A DNA stretch of 54,381 bases. Source: Chara braunii. Its lineage: Eukaryota > Streptophyta > Charophyceae > Charales > Characeae. The notes beneath the pieces are model-generated. The model was not told the origin of the DNA and ran no database searches. It worked only from the letters and a program-made list of their open reading frames with translations. Below are positions 1-10,105 of this stretch, in pieces (position 1 is the stretch's first letter; each line of letters starts with the position of its first letter). The DNA is taken from positions 624,550 through 678,930 of the forward strand of contig BFEA01000192.1 in the NCBI GenBank assembly GCA_003427395.1. Direction: 5' to 3'. A program made the position numbers and the translations under genes.

Positions 1-8
1 ACCGTAGC

Positions 9-107
9 TGTCCTATCTGCCGAGGTGGGGGCAGGTAAAGAAAAAAAGAAGAAAAGAAAAAGAGAAAAAAAGAAAAAAAGAGAAAAGAGAAAAAAAGAAA
101 AAAGATA
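9..107 (+). pseudogene. C-terminal remnant of a RING-finger coding fragment
   Basis: The frame starting at base 9 reads Cys-Pro-Ile-Cys-Arg followed by three glycines and a stop, then runs on as a lysine/glutamate-rich stretch encoded by an AAAAAG-rich purine tract. CPIC is the usual last cysteine pair of a RING finger. The same CPICRGGG peptide followed by a lysine-rich tail recurs at 2291 onward, where the rest of the RING is present, so this is probably the end of another copy cut by the window edge. Function in the cell is unknown; RING domains usually act in ubiquitin ligases. With eight codons visible this rests on the comparison with the second copy. Confidence 0.4.
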
Positions 108-335
108 CGTTGATCTGTGGGATGTGTTATCTGCTTTGTGATAATTGGATTATCTTTCTTTCCCTGTCAGGTTTGGTTTCCTCCTCCCTTTCTTTACCTC
201 TTTGCCTTTTGGCTGCGTGCAAGTGGGTCCTTGTGACACACGGGGATGGGGGCAGCCAGCGCTCAACCTGTCATCCACGTGGCTGGCCTTGTACGTAAGA
301 GGTTATGAACAGGTGGAGCTCTCCTTACCTCTTCC
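108..335 (+). repeat. Dispersed repeat R1, copy 1
   Basis: A stretch starting GTGGGATGTGT, then a pyrimidine-rich part (CCTCTTTGCCTTTTGGCTG) and a conserved core with GTGCAAGTGGGTC, GGGGCAGCC and TTGTACGTAAGAGGT. It recurs at 1826-2035 and 2575-2815. Copies 1 and 2 are both followed by a T-rich stretch and a GCGCTCT...ATATATAT motif. No protein is supported; the short frames here are not conserved between copies. It may be part of the same unit as the RING fragment, because each purine tract sits just before a copy of R1. Confidence 0.6.
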
Positions 336-563
336 CCCTCCCCCTTTTTTCCTTTTCCTTTTTTCTTTCCCCTTTTTTGCGCTCTGATTCACAATGTGAC
401 AATATATATATATAGAGAGAGAGAGAGAGATTGATCGAAAGATATTCACGCAGATATTTCTAGATTTACGCTGTATGCCCATCTGCATGTCGAATTTTGC
501 ACCGGCATCCAAATGTTGTCAGCTCAGCTCAAAACAGCCAGCGCGTGCGATCGTCATAATCCA
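336..563. other. Low-complexity spacer
   Basis: T/C-rich DNA followed by a short AT repeat and a GA microsatellite (about 405-430), then unremarkable sequence. I see no gene here. Confidence 0.5.
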
Positions 564-1123
564 GGGCCGAGGTCCCGCTTACCTTACCTGGCTCCTTCAC
601 TTGTGGTAAGCTCGACGGTTCAGAAGTATGTTGATCTTCGTATACATAATCTACGGTCAGAAATGAATGATGAATCTACGGTCGGAAATGAACGATGAAT
701 CTCTCTACGGTCGGAAACGAATGATGAATCTACGGTCAGAAATGAACGATGAATCTGTCCACGGTCAGAAATGAATGAGTGAAGAATCTACAGACGGTCA
801 GAAATGAATGAACAACCTACTCCATGGACGGTCGGAAATGAATGAATGAAGAATCCACTCTACGGATGGTCAGAAATGAAGGAATGAAGAATCCACTCCA
901 CGGACGGTCAGCAACGAATGAGGAATCTACGGTCTGAATCTATCTACGGTCAGAATGAATGAATGAACAATGTACTCCACGGACGGTCGGAAATGAATGA
1001 ATGACGAATCTATCTACGTACGGTCAGAAATGAAGGCATGAAGAATCTACTCTACGGATGGTGAGAAATGAAGGAAGAATCAAGGTAAGCTAAGGTTAAG
1101 TAAGGTGAGCGGGACCTCGGCCC
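564..1123. repeat. Minisatellite bracketed by 23-bp inverted repeats
   Basis: From about 648 to 1080 an imperfect unit of 24-38 bp with the core ACGGTCAGAAATGAATGA is repeated about 13 times head to tail. Many units carry a CTCTACGGA or CTCCACGGA spacer. The array is flanked by an inverted repeat: bases 564-586 (GGGCCGAGGTCCCGCTT...) are the reverse complement of 1101-1123 with 22 of 23 matches. Tandem repeats between terminal inverted repeats resemble foldback-type DNA elements, but I see no transposase and no clear target duplication. Confidence 0.6.
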
Positions 1124-1825
1124 AGGGCAGGGATTTGTGCTTGCTTGTCCTTTTCTGGGTCTTGGATAACTTATTGCAGCAGCGCGCAGCGGCCGCAATA
1201 CGGTAATTAAGAGTAGCCATGAAGACATGGTGACGATGATTGTAGGAACGCCTTTTTTTTTCGGTGAGCGATGCGGCTCGATTCTAATACAGTAAAACAT
1301 GAGTGAAGAAGAAACAATTAGTAGCAATTACAGTTGGGATCTGCTTTTTTTTTTGGATTTTGTTTCGTTGCTTTGTTAGAAAAGAATCAGGGCGATTTAC
1401 TTTTGCGCCCCCCGCTTTCCCCCGCGCCCGCCCTGGCCGCCCCGCCCTTCTTTCCGAAACTGGGAGGGGCTACATGAAAAAACCGACCCTAATGTGAAGA
1501 GCCGGCGGCTAAGGCTCGGTTTGAGGGTCGTGAGGCTCCACGTGTAAATGCTCAAATATTGAGCGGGTGGCAGGGGCGAGGGGGCCGGTGGGGATGGGCG
1601 GGCGCGGGACTTCATTTCCCGCCAAAAAAATTCTTACTCGATTTCACAAACCTTCTCTTCCTCTGTCCGAAGAAGGAAAAGAAGTGGAAGGCGGGAAGAT
1701 GAAAGGTGCATCTCTCGCGCATTGTCCTCTTTCCCCGCGCTTTTCTCTCTTGCGCCGTGAGCGCATCTCTCGCGCACTCTGTTTTCTCCCCTATGTTCCG
1801 ATATGTATGTTATACGATGCATGTG
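1124..1825. other. GC-rich intergenic stretch without a supported gene
   Basis: It holds a very GC-rich C-tract region (about 1405-1480), a T-run, and purine-rich DNA. No frame has features of a protein. The only point of note is the E2F-like site listed separately. Confidence 0.4.
1615..1627 (+). promoter_or_regulatory. E2F-like site TTTCCCGCCAAAA
   Basis: The 13-mer matches the E2F/DP consensus (TTTSSCGC followed by A-run) and sits in a GC-rich stretch. No downstream gene is recognised, so a chance match is quite possible. Confidence 0.25.
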
Positions 1826-2035
1826 GGACGTGTCATCTGGGATTTGTTTTGTTGCCCCCTGTTCTGTATTATTTGGCTGTTCCCTTCCTCTTTGCTTTGC
1901 CTCTTTGCCTTCTGGCTGTGTGCAAGTGGGTCGATATGACACACGGGGGTGGGGGCAGCCGCCGCTCAACCTACATCCACGTGGGCGGCCTTGTACGCAA
2001 GAGGTTCTGAACAGGGGGAGTTGTAAGGAAGAAGA
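1826..2035 (+). repeat. Dispersed repeat R1, copy 2
   Basis: Second copy of the R1 core (GTGCAAGTGGGTC, GGGGCAGCC, TTGTACGCAAGAGGT). It is followed, as in copy 1, by a T-rich tract and GCGCTCT...ATATAT. Here the RING-finger fragment follows directly, after a TATATATGTCAG that could be a splice acceptor. Confidence 0.6.
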
Positions 2036-2107
2036 TGTAAAAAAACGAATTCATTCTTTTTTTCTTTTTTTCGCTTTTGCGCTCTCATATTCATGTGATG
2101 ATATATA

Positions 2108-2482
2108 TGTCAGGACTGCATGATGCCACACTGTGATGGACGTCCTGCTGTTTTTTTTACATGTGGACAGCATGTCCTTTGTCAAGACTGTTTTGATGGA
2201 ATGGTCCGTGCTAGCCGTCCTGCTTAATGCTGTGCTGGCGCAGCTCTCCTTGGGTATCCTTGTGAACATCCATGTCATCCTCAGCGTGACTGTCCTATCT
2301 GCCGGGGTGGGGGCTCCTCTTCCTGACTGGTCAATAGAATCAAGGAGGTCAGGAGCAACACTACTGGTAATTGTAGGACAGATGAAATTTTCGACACTAC
2401 CAACAGATATGGAGTTGAAGAAAGAAGGAAGAAAAAATTGAAAAAACTAAAAAAAAAGAAGAAAAAAAGAACTAATTGCTGA
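2108..2482 (+). pseudogene. Decayed RING-finger coding fragment with lysine-rich tail
   Basis: One frame, broken by an in-frame TAA (2225) and a TGA (about 2324), shows the full RING spacing: C-x2-C, 14 residues, C-x2-H-x2-C-x2-C, 33 residues, C-x2-C. The pieces are CQDC, TCGQHVLCQDC and RDCPICR. All eight zinc ligands are present. After the TGA the frame continues through an acidic/basic stretch into a run of lysines encoded by AAAAAG repeats, ending in a stop near 2480. The AG at 2112 could be a splice acceptor, suggesting an exon copied from a gene. RING-HC proteins normally act as E3 ubiquitin ligases, but no substrate or partner can be inferred. The two stops mean this copy is not functional. 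Confidence 0.5.
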
Positions 2483-2574
2483 AGAAAAAGAAAAGAAAAA
2501 AAGATAAAAAGAAAAAAAAGAAAAAAAGAAAAAATATGTTGAACTTTGTTGTGACAGTGGCAATTGGTTTATCT

Positions 2575-2815
2575 GTGGGATGTGTCATTTGCTTTGTTTG
2601 ACTGGTAGGCCTTCCTCTTCTCTCGTCCTTTCTTTGAATGGATCCCTTTCTCTTTCTCTTGCCTCCGTGAGGTTTGGTTTCCTCCTCCTTTTCTTTACCT
2701 CTTTGGCTTTTGGCTGCGTGCAAGTGGGTCCTTGTGACGCATGGGGATGGGGGCAACCTGTCATCCATGTGCTGGCCTTGTACGTAAGAGGTGATGAACA
2801 GGTGGAGCTTTCCTT
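2575..2815 (+). repeat. Dispersed repeat R1, copy 3
   Basis: Third copy. It starts GTGGGATGTGTCATTTGC like copy 1 and carries the core GTGCAAGTGGGTCCTTGTGAC with a 12-bp deletion in the GGGGCAGCC part. An extra 60 bp of pyrimidine-rich DNA lies in its first half. It is preceded by the AAAAAG-rich tract of the RING fragment, just as copy 1 is. Confidence 0.6.
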
Positions 2816-2824
2816 CCTGCGAGG

Positions 2825-3741
2825 CACATGGCCTCGGTATATGCCCTACTGGGCCCTGTCATCTGTAAGGTCGGCCGCCCTAAGTGAAGGCAGGCCCGAC
2901 CTAGGCCTATTTTGGACTACCACGCAACTGGGGAAAATTCAGGCAGTTGCGCAGCGCCAGTTGGTTGAGAGCGCCCAGGCCCAGGCTGCTTTTCTCGTAT
3001 GTAACTAAGGCAGGCCCTGGGCCAGAGACGCAACATGGGCCGAATACAGGCTACGGGCAGTTGGGCACGGGTAACCACCACAGGCCCTGGGCCTGATTCG
3101 TTCGGACTGGGGGCTCAGCCTCACGGGGCCTACTGGAAGCTTCTGGACCGAGGCCCAGTGCAGGCAGGCTGCACGCAGCAGGCAGGTCACTTTGATTTAG
3201 GAAAGTGCCTGCCCCAGCACTCCTCATTTGGGCACTGGCTGCATGTTGAGCAAGCGCTGCTGCACTAACGCTGGCCAGCGCTCACGGGCGAGCTGGGTGA
3301 GCAGGCAGCCATAGCCAAGCTGCGCTGCTGTATGCTGGATGAGGCGCATGGTGGTCCTTGGGTGCATGTGGCATCTGTGAGTGGGGGATCGAGGTTGTGA
3401 GTGATACGAGAGACATACCTGGTGCTTGAGGCGAACGGCATTGGCCGAGATCTGCTCGTACTTCGGGGAACTGTAGACGTCACCGGCGGCATTGTAGATT
3501 AGGCTAGATAGGATCTGCCATTTGTAGTCTGGGCGCAGAGCGCCAGATAGGATGTCGACATTGGTTCTTTGTTGATGATGATGAGACTATTCCAACATTG
3601 TCACTTATGAGCTTTTGATGTGCTCTTATTTGGTGAAACTCGTGTTGCAATTCTGCTTTTGGTTTGAGGTCACGACTATCTGGCCTCATGTGTATGATGC
3701 TACTTGGTTTCTGATTTTCGCCATCACTCATTTTCCTTGCA
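2825..3741 (+). repeat. 5' LTR of element Z
   Basis: Roughly 0.9 kb ending in TTGCA directly before the primer site. It shares CCCTAAGTGAAGGC and CGCCAGTTGGTTGAG with the B LTRs and a similar last 150 bp (GCAATTCTGCTTT against GCAATCCTGCTTT). The left boundary is approximate. There is no partner LTR in the window. Confidence 0.6.
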
Positions 3742-3744
3742 ATT

Positions 3745-3756
3745 TGGTATCGGAGC
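3745..3756 (+). promoter_or_regulatory. Primer-binding site of element Z (tRNA-iMet type)
   Basis: TGGTATCGGAGC lies 3 bases after the LTR end and differs by one transition from the classic plant initiator-methionine-tRNA primer site TGGTATCAGAGC seen in element B. Confidence 0.75.
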
Positions 3757-4949
3757 TGTGGTACGTTGCGCTCATCTGGCGCTTGTCTTCTGCCTATGCG
3801 GTACATGCATGCGGTCTGCTAGGCGAGCGGCCGTAAGAAGTGTGTAGTGAGGAGGGCGAAGATAAGCAGGCGACCCAGGTGGAGAGGGGATCGCCAGGAA
3901 GGCTACGTGGTGTATAATGGGTGTTTGCAGTGTGATGAGAACTATCTGATGTGCAATTGATCTTGAGGTGGGACGGCGGTGTAATGCTGGTTGTGCCGAA
4001 GCAGCGATTGGTCATCACAGTCAGCATCAGGTCATCTGGTGAGAACATTTGTGGTTTGGGGCAGCTATTTTGAGGTACGATGCACCTAACCTTATCTACC
4101 CTCTTTGATTCTTACCGTGAGGATGTGTGTTTTGTTTTGAGAGTCCTCTCATGTGAGGAGTCGAGTGCACTCAACCTTGACAGTCGGCATTGTTCACGTG
4201 GAGCATCTGGAAGGAGAGGGCGGAGCTATCTGAAGGGCCCTGGACGAAGCATTGGGTCACGGTCACCATGCCAACCCATTGGGAGTAGAGCACGCATGCT
4301 TTGCTGCTTTGTCCTTTGTTTGCTCGCTGCGCTTATGGATGGGTGATGAGGGGCAGGCCAGCCCTACAGGGGAGACGAGTACCGGACGTCTATAAATAAA
4401 CACTGGTGGGGTACCTTCCATTGGCTGTGATCGTCGTCCTGTCTGCGATATTAAAGAATTCTTGAGGATTGCGGGGGCCGTGCTTAAACGCCTCCTGATC
4501 AGCCAATTGGTTGGTGTAAGGCTCGCTGCACGTGAGGATAAACAATGTGTAGAGCTGGCCAGCTCAGCATATACTCGGGGCATAGGGGCAGGCCGTGTGC
4601 ACACCTTTATAGACACGCACGCTATTTTGGATCGCTAAGGGACGCCGACGTCGAGTGACCATCAAGAGGAATTGAGGGAAAACGATTCTATTTTTATTCT
4701 TGATTAGTTAGATGGACTGCCATTGACATCTAACAGACAACAATAGTTAGATCTGCTCTCTGGTTGTGGACTAATTAAGTAAAAGTTGTTCCGTTTGTAG
4801 GAATCTGAACTTACCTGTTGAACCTAAATGTATATACTCCGACTTAGCCATCGATTGATTATTTTTTATTGTTTTAAATCGGTCTGTGCACTACTTTGCG
4901 GTAGGCATCGAGTGTGACCTAGTGCAGTTTGTGTATAGTTATGTAGCTT
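3757..4949 (+). other. Untranslated leader of element Z
   Basis: About 1.2 kb between primer site and gag without a convincing frame. Several blocks match the leader of B: the AGAGTCCTCTCA...GTGAGG part, CACCATGCCAACCC, GCACGCATGCTTTGC, and the ACATCTAACAGACAAC-like part. Long conserved leaders in retrotransposons commonly hold packaging and dimerisation signals; that role here is inference. Confidence 0.5.
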
Positions 4950-5770
4950 ATGAGCGACAGGGAGACCTCTAGCGAGGATGACAGGATCTTGTAATCGGCT
5001 AGACGCCCCATAGCCCACGTGGCATTAGGACCTGAGTGTGACAAGTTACTATTCCGCCAGCTTAGGGATAGACAGCAGCAGCAGCGGAGAGCTAGGGCGA
5101 GTGCTGCGCAGCGGAGTTCCCAGGCCAGCAGTTTAGGGTGCGTAGGATCAACGACTGCACAAACCCTGAGTCAGTCCACTGGCGTTATGGCAAGCTAGCC
5201 AATAGTGTTGACTCCTGAAGAGGTCGCCATACAGCAAGCAACTCTTCGCGAGGTACAACTCCAAAGGCTTTAGGGGAGATAAAAAGTGGAGAAAAATACG
5301 ATGATTAGAAGAAGAGCCAGGATGTAGCGAAGACAAGCGGATATCAGTGAGTTAGAGGCGATGGACCTGACAGAGATGGATGATGATGTGAGGACCCTGA
5401 GGAGGGTCTTGGTAGGTGTAGTAGAGATGCAAGATCACCAAATGGCACTCTTACAGGACATCCACCAGAGCCTGGCCGTGTTGGTCGGGCGAGCTTAGGT
5501 GGTGCCATCACCATCAGGGCCTGGTGCCTGGCCCGTGATACATCCTCCTCCTTTTGTCCCACCGGTGTCTGGGCTATCCCTGTATGCCTCTTCAGCATCG
5601 GTCCAATCCGTTTCCCTAGGTATGCCACTAACATGAGCGTTCTCAGCAGGTCCTAGTGTGCAGGTTCCCGTACAAACAGTGTATTCCCAAACTCCGTCGC
5701 AGGTTGTCGTAACTGGGCAGCCTGCTGTCTCGCAGTCTGCACAACAACAATTAGTGCAACAACTTTTCTT
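4950..5770 (+). pseudogene. gag: gag N-terminal part of element Z (broken)
   Basis: The start ATG matches the B gag start (both begin Met-Ser-Asp and soon have a Ser/Glu/Asp cluster), but a TAA follows after 14 codons. Downstream frames resume a gag-like pattern: a glutamine/arginine-rich segment (about 5065-5110), a helical segment with acidic and hydrophobic repeats (about 5360-5495) matching the B segment around 33120-33250, and a Pro/Gln/Val-rich linker (about 5650-5765). Several stops and frameshifts intervene. The gag core domain and the zinc knuckle are absent, lost at the inverted-repeat junction. Confidence 0.55.
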
Positions 5771-5985
5771 GCCTTGCTAATCGTGCCGGTGTTCGTGGGC
5801 AGATCCGGTATGGATTTGATCTGAAAGTATTATTTATTTATTTTTGAACCGGATTTGCCCACGAACAACGACACGATTAGCAAGGCAAGAAAAGTTGCTG
5901 CACTAACTGTTGTTGTGCAGACTGCGAGACAACAGGCTGCCCAGTTACGACAACCTGTGACGGAGGTTGGGAATACACTGTTTGT
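5672..5985. repeat. Large inverted repeat (138-bp arms, 38-bp loop)
   Basis: Bases 5672-5809 are the reverse complement of 5848-5985 with only scattered mismatches and one small indel (about 90 percent by eye). The loop (5810-5847) is AT-rich with TATTTATTTATTT. The outer two thirds of the left arm are Z gag coding sequence; the inner 40 bases are not recognised. This looks like a foldback duplication made when Z and Y became joined. A transcript through it would form a long hairpin. Confidence 0.85.
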
Positions 5986-6205
5986 TGGTTGGGCATGCGG
6001 TAAAAGTGACCAAATGATGTTTTGCTGTTGATCGCCGCCTGTGAACTCCTTGAATGCCTACAGACACAAAATAGTAATCTGCTTTGTGTCTTAACCCTTC
6101 TTTCTAACTAAGTAAGTAACACTCTGTAATTTTGATTAGTCTGTTGTTCTGTGTGTGAACACTAGTCCGAATTTTTTTTTCCTTCAGTGAAAATAATTAT
6201 TATGG

Positions 6206-8025
6206 ATGGGTGATTCCAAAGCCTCGGGCGGTTTTGGGAAAGGCAAGGATCCAGAGATTCCCAAAATCGCTCTGGAGCTGGAGATCGAGAAGGAGAGAGA
6301 AGTCGCAAAAGAGACGCGAAAGAGGCTTGAGCGACTGTTGAAGGAGAAGGAGGCGGAGGACAAAAGGACTCGACACACGACTGAGAGGGCTGAGTTGGCT
6401 GATTACGTCCCGAGGGCTGCATCTGATGAAAGATGTAATGAGACCCATAGGAAGCTGGCTGCATGGACCCGTTTAGAGTTCACAATAGTTGGAGATGCCC
6501 ACAAAGCTTGGATGGACAGGATCTCTGCGTTGGACCGCCAAACCCAGATAGAGGTCAAGTAGACCACCCTCTCAGAGACCCTTGATCTCCTCCAACAGTG
6601 CTTGCTGTTACTAAGCCCCCACCTATTACTCAACCCAAATCTCCACCCCATTCCCGAGGGCTGAATCTGATGAAAGATGTAATGAGACCTATAGGAAGCT
6701 GGCTGCATGGATTCATTTAGAGTTCACAACAGTTGGAGATGCCCACAAAGCTTGGATGGACAAGATCTCTGCGGTGGAGGACCGCCAAACCTAGATAGAG
6801 GTCAAGTAGACCACCCTCTCAGAGACCGATCTCCTCCAGCAGTGCTTGTTGTTACTAAGCCCCCACCTATTACTCAACCCAAATCTCCACCCCATTCCCA
6901 TGCATCCTCCTCTTCTGCAACCACCCCAGTCAGTACACCCAAAAGCAAACCTTCTACTCCTCCCAAGGAGCAGAAACTGTAGCAAACGGTTACCTCTGGA
7001 CCGAGACCCGCAGGCTCACCTATGGCTGAGCCAAGGTACTTGAAAATGTTCGAGCCTGCAAGTTCACTGTGGACGTGTCAGACTGGGTGGCATCCATGAA
7101 GTCCTATTTGAGGGGCTTCACCTGTCCAGAGGCAGGTAAGGTGACACCCACAGTGGCCCGTTTAGGAGAGTGTGCACTGAAGCGGGCTAATTCTGAGGCA
7201 AGTGAGTCTCGGAAACAACTGGCTGACTGGGCTGCTGCAGCAGGGTTGGATGGAATCTTCCAGGGCTTGGAGGCAAGGTTCGCAGACAAGGAGAAGGCTT
7301 GCAAGGCTGCAAATGAGTTGGTTGATCTTGGCCGGGCCAAATACGGGGGTTCCCTGACCAAGCTCTATGCAGACTTCGATCGCCTTACCTCCACCCCGGG
7401 CTTGTCAATGTCAGAAGCTGACAAACTCACATACTTTGTCAGGGCAGCATCTGAAAAGTATTCTATGACCCTGTACGCTACGGGCTGCAAGGACTGGAGA
7501 GCCTTTGGCAGAGTAGCCTTGGACATGGAAACTGCACTTCATGTCCAGTCCTCTCCCCAATAGGGAGGCCCCTCCTCTTCCTAGAGTAGGAGGAAGGGAA
7601 AGTGAGGTCATTATGCCATGGAGTCTAATGATGACGCTGCAGGCACTGGCCAGGGAGGATCTACTCCCCCAACTGGCCATGGTGCACGGGTATCACGAGA
7701 CCAGGCTGCTCAAATGTTGGCACTGGCAGCCCAATCACTGATGGCTTTTACTCAAGGCTATCAGTCCCAAGGGTAAAGGCCTTAAAGTTCTAAGGGGTCA
7801 AGCAAACGCCCCAACGGTCCACAACAACAAAACTTTCCCAAGTTTGCTAAATGTCCCAGCAATCCCATGGACGCTTCCTCTTTACCTTGGAGGGATCTAA
7901 GAATCCCAGAGGGTGTTTGGCAAAAGAGTAGAGACAAGGGAGTCTGTCTGAGGTGTGAGGGCAACCACTATGTTAAGGATTGCCCCGAACTGAACCACAT
8001 CAACTTCAACCACTCAAAAAACTGA
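6206..8025 (+). pseudogene. gag: gag of element Y (broken)
   Basis: It opens with Met-Gly-Asp-Ser-Lys and a charged helical segment rich in Glu/Lys/Arg (codons 25-70). A 244-bp tandem duplication follows. The best preserved part, 7069-7563, is an uninterrupted 164-codon stretch with the helical, tryptophan-containing pattern of retrotransposon gag domains. After a stop at 7561 the frame shifts, and a zinc knuckle CLRCEGNHYVKDC lies at 7945-7983, with spacing C-x2-C-x3-H-x4-C instead of the usual x4 before His. Gag proteins form the particle and bind RNA through the knuckle. At least four frame breaks make this copy inactive. Confidence 0.75.
6412..6900 (+). repeat. 244-bp tandem duplication inside Y gag
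   Basis: The segment 6412-6655 (from CGAGGGCTG through CCCCATTCC) is repeated directly at 6656-6900 with roughly 95 percent identity and small indels. 244 is not a multiple of three, so the duplication itself disrupts gag. Confidence 0.9.
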
Positions 8026-8269
8026 ACAGGCAAGCAGAGATTACAACTAGTCCTTTGCTGAACTGAATCCATCTCCTTCAGGGGATGAATCAGCTGTTGA
8101 GCTTGATATTTTTGTGAGGCTGCAGTGAACTCCATGTACTTATACATAGAACCCTTTATTAAAGAACCCTCATCTGAGGAGGAGCTTGACCAACTCTGCT
8201 CTCTTCATCTCCAACTAAAGGAGAAGAGGAAGAAGATATCATAACTAATCATGCTCAAACCTCAAATTA

Positions 8270-8602
8270 ATAGAACAGAACCAAAACCTTGCTTGACTGT
8301 GGAGCATCGAGGAACTTCATCTCCCAGAATGGAGTTCAGAAACTCCACTTAGGTCTCAAGGTTACTGACCTTGAGCATCCTTAGGAGATTCATTCCAAGT
8401 CTGTTTCAGTCAAACAGGCCGTCAAGGTTGTGCCAGTCACCTTTGATGACAAAGAGGAAATCAGACAGTTCTTGAACTTCTATGTTTTTCCCCATCTTCC
8501 TTTTGATCTGGTCCTGAGTATGAAGTGGCTGAAGGCCACTAACGCTTCCATTGATCAGACTCTTCAAGTGTCCAATTGGAGAACCCATATGGGGAGCTAA
8601 GA
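8270..8602 (+). pseudogene. Aspartic protease of element Y (broken)
   Basis: The frame contains Leu-Asp-Cys-Gly-Ala-Ser-Arg-Asn-Phe-Ile, matching the retrotransposon protease active-site pattern D-(S/T)-G-A-(S/T)-R-N-F-I but with Cys at the S/T position. It then has the usual hydrophobic C-terminal motif region (Phe-Asp-Leu-Val-Leu-Ser-Met). The family usually has I-L-G-M-D-W-L here; Y has S-M-K-W-L, so the second motif is altered. An in-frame stop lies at about 8381. The protease would have cleaved the Gag-Pol polyprotein. Confidence 0.6.
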
Positions 8603-8879
8603 CAATGTGTCTTAGCTACTGATCACTATCCGAGGACAAACTCGTACTGCCTGAAAGCCAGAGAGTTTTACAACTTGTCTAAGGAGACTGACCATCAAAA
8701 TTTGTTCGTGGCTTATGTCACTCGAACAAATTGAGGTTCATCCTCTTCTCAGATTGACCTGTCCAAAATAAGTGGTTGATGAGTTTTCACATTTGGCTCA
8801 CGAGTCTATTGGACTTGTCCAGAGGCAGACCAAGCACCACATTCAGGTTTGCATGACTCTGCCCTTCCCAAGGGAAGAG

Positions 8880-10105
8880 GCTAAAAAATCTCCCCTGATG
8901 AATTGGATGAGTTAAGAAAACAACGTGAGTCCTTAGCTGAGAAAGGGTGGATTAGGCCTGGCTCATCTGAGTATGGGGCACCAATTCTCTTTGTTCCAAA
9001 AGCAAATGGTGAGCTCATAATGTGCATTGACTACAGAGGTCTGAACAATATCACTAGGAAGAGCTATGAGCCCTTGCCTATGATCGATGACTTGTTGGAC
9101 ATGGTGGAAGGCTGCAAAGCCTTCAACAAAATTGATATGAAATCCGGGTATCATCGGATCGAAATGGCTTACAACCTTCAAGATCGGGTATGACACCTAT
9201 GAGTTCCTGGTCATGCCTTTTGGTTTGTGTAACACAACATGGACATTTGAAACTGAAATGAATAGGATTTTCAAACCCTTTTTTGATCGCTTTGTTGTTG
9301 TGTACCCGATGACATTTTGGTTTTCAGCAAAGATGCCAAGGAACATGCAGACCACCTCAGGAAAGTTTTGCAGATCCTGAGCGAGAACAAGAACAAACGT
9401 GATAAAAAAAAAATCATCCTTTGGTGTTTCCTCTGTTCTGTACTTAGGTCATATGATTTCTGTGGATGGTCTATCCCCCGATGCCTCTAAAGTGGTTGTT
9501 GTCAGGGAATGGCTACAACCACAAACTGTAAGGGACATCAAATCTTTCATGGGGGGGTTAGCCTTATACTATAGGAAGTTCATTAGAAACTTTTCCTCTA
9601 TTGCTACACCCTTGACTAACCTGCTAGCCAGGGATGTTCCCTTCAGGTGGACAACCACCTGTCAGTTAACTTTCTCTAGATTGAAGAAAAACACTCACAC
9701 AAGCACCTGTGCTGAAACTGCCTGACCCTACCTTGCCATTTGTGTTGACCATAGATGCAAGTCAGTATGGCGTTGGTGCAATCCTTCAACAAGATGATGG
9801 GACTGGTCTGAAACCATTGGAGTTCACGAGTAGGGGAATAAATGTGCAGAGAATTCAAGCATCTACTTATGAAAAGGAACTGTATGCTCTCGTCTGTACC
9901 CTTAAATAGTGGAAACATTTCTTTCTTGGGAGACACTTCAAGATCTATTACGATCACTCCACTTTACAGTAGATGAAGACCCAAGGTAAGTTAAATAATA
10001 AGTTGGTGAGGTACGTTCAATTCATTGACGGATTTGACTTTGAACTGAAGCACAAGAAGGAATGCTATAACAGGGTTGCTGATGCATTGTCACGTAGACA
10101 TCATT
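8880..10105 (+). pseudogene. pol: Reverse transcriptase and RNase H of element Y (broken)
   Basis: The fingers/palm part is clear: KGWIRPGSSEYGAP, CIDYRGLNNIT, and [11 protein letters not shown] with the first catalytic Asp intact (8903-9193). A frameshift follows. The YxDD box is damaged around 9300 (GTACCCGATGACATT, one base short of reading Tyr-x-Asp-Asp). The thumb with the YYRKFIRNFS motif is at 9570-9610. RNase H starts near 9735 (TIDASQYGVGAIL) and runs to the DALSRR motif near 10095. A poly-A slip at 9403-9411 and stops at 9193, 9723 and 9907 interrupt it. It would copy element RNA into DNA if intact. Confidence 0.85.

Larger units (their letters stand above)
2825..5985 (+). mobile_element. 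Element Z: truncated Ty3/gypsy retrotransposon related to element B
   Basis: The order is a 5' LTR, an initiator-tRNA-type primer site, a leader and a partial gag, all resembling the matching parts of element B (30283-39198). Shared landmarks are CGCCAGTTGGTTGAG in the LTR, CCTTGCAATTTGGTATC at the LTR end, CACCATGCCAACCC and ACGCATGCTTTGC in the leader, and a gag start ATGAGYGA. Everything downstream of the proline/glutamine-rich part of gag is missing. The break coincides with a large inverted repeat, and element Y begins right after it. Confidence 0.75.

Noticed and set aside
648-1080. CRISPR-like array
   Set aside because: Units are adjacent, imperfect and of variable length without unique spacers of constant size, and the DNA is eukaryotic.
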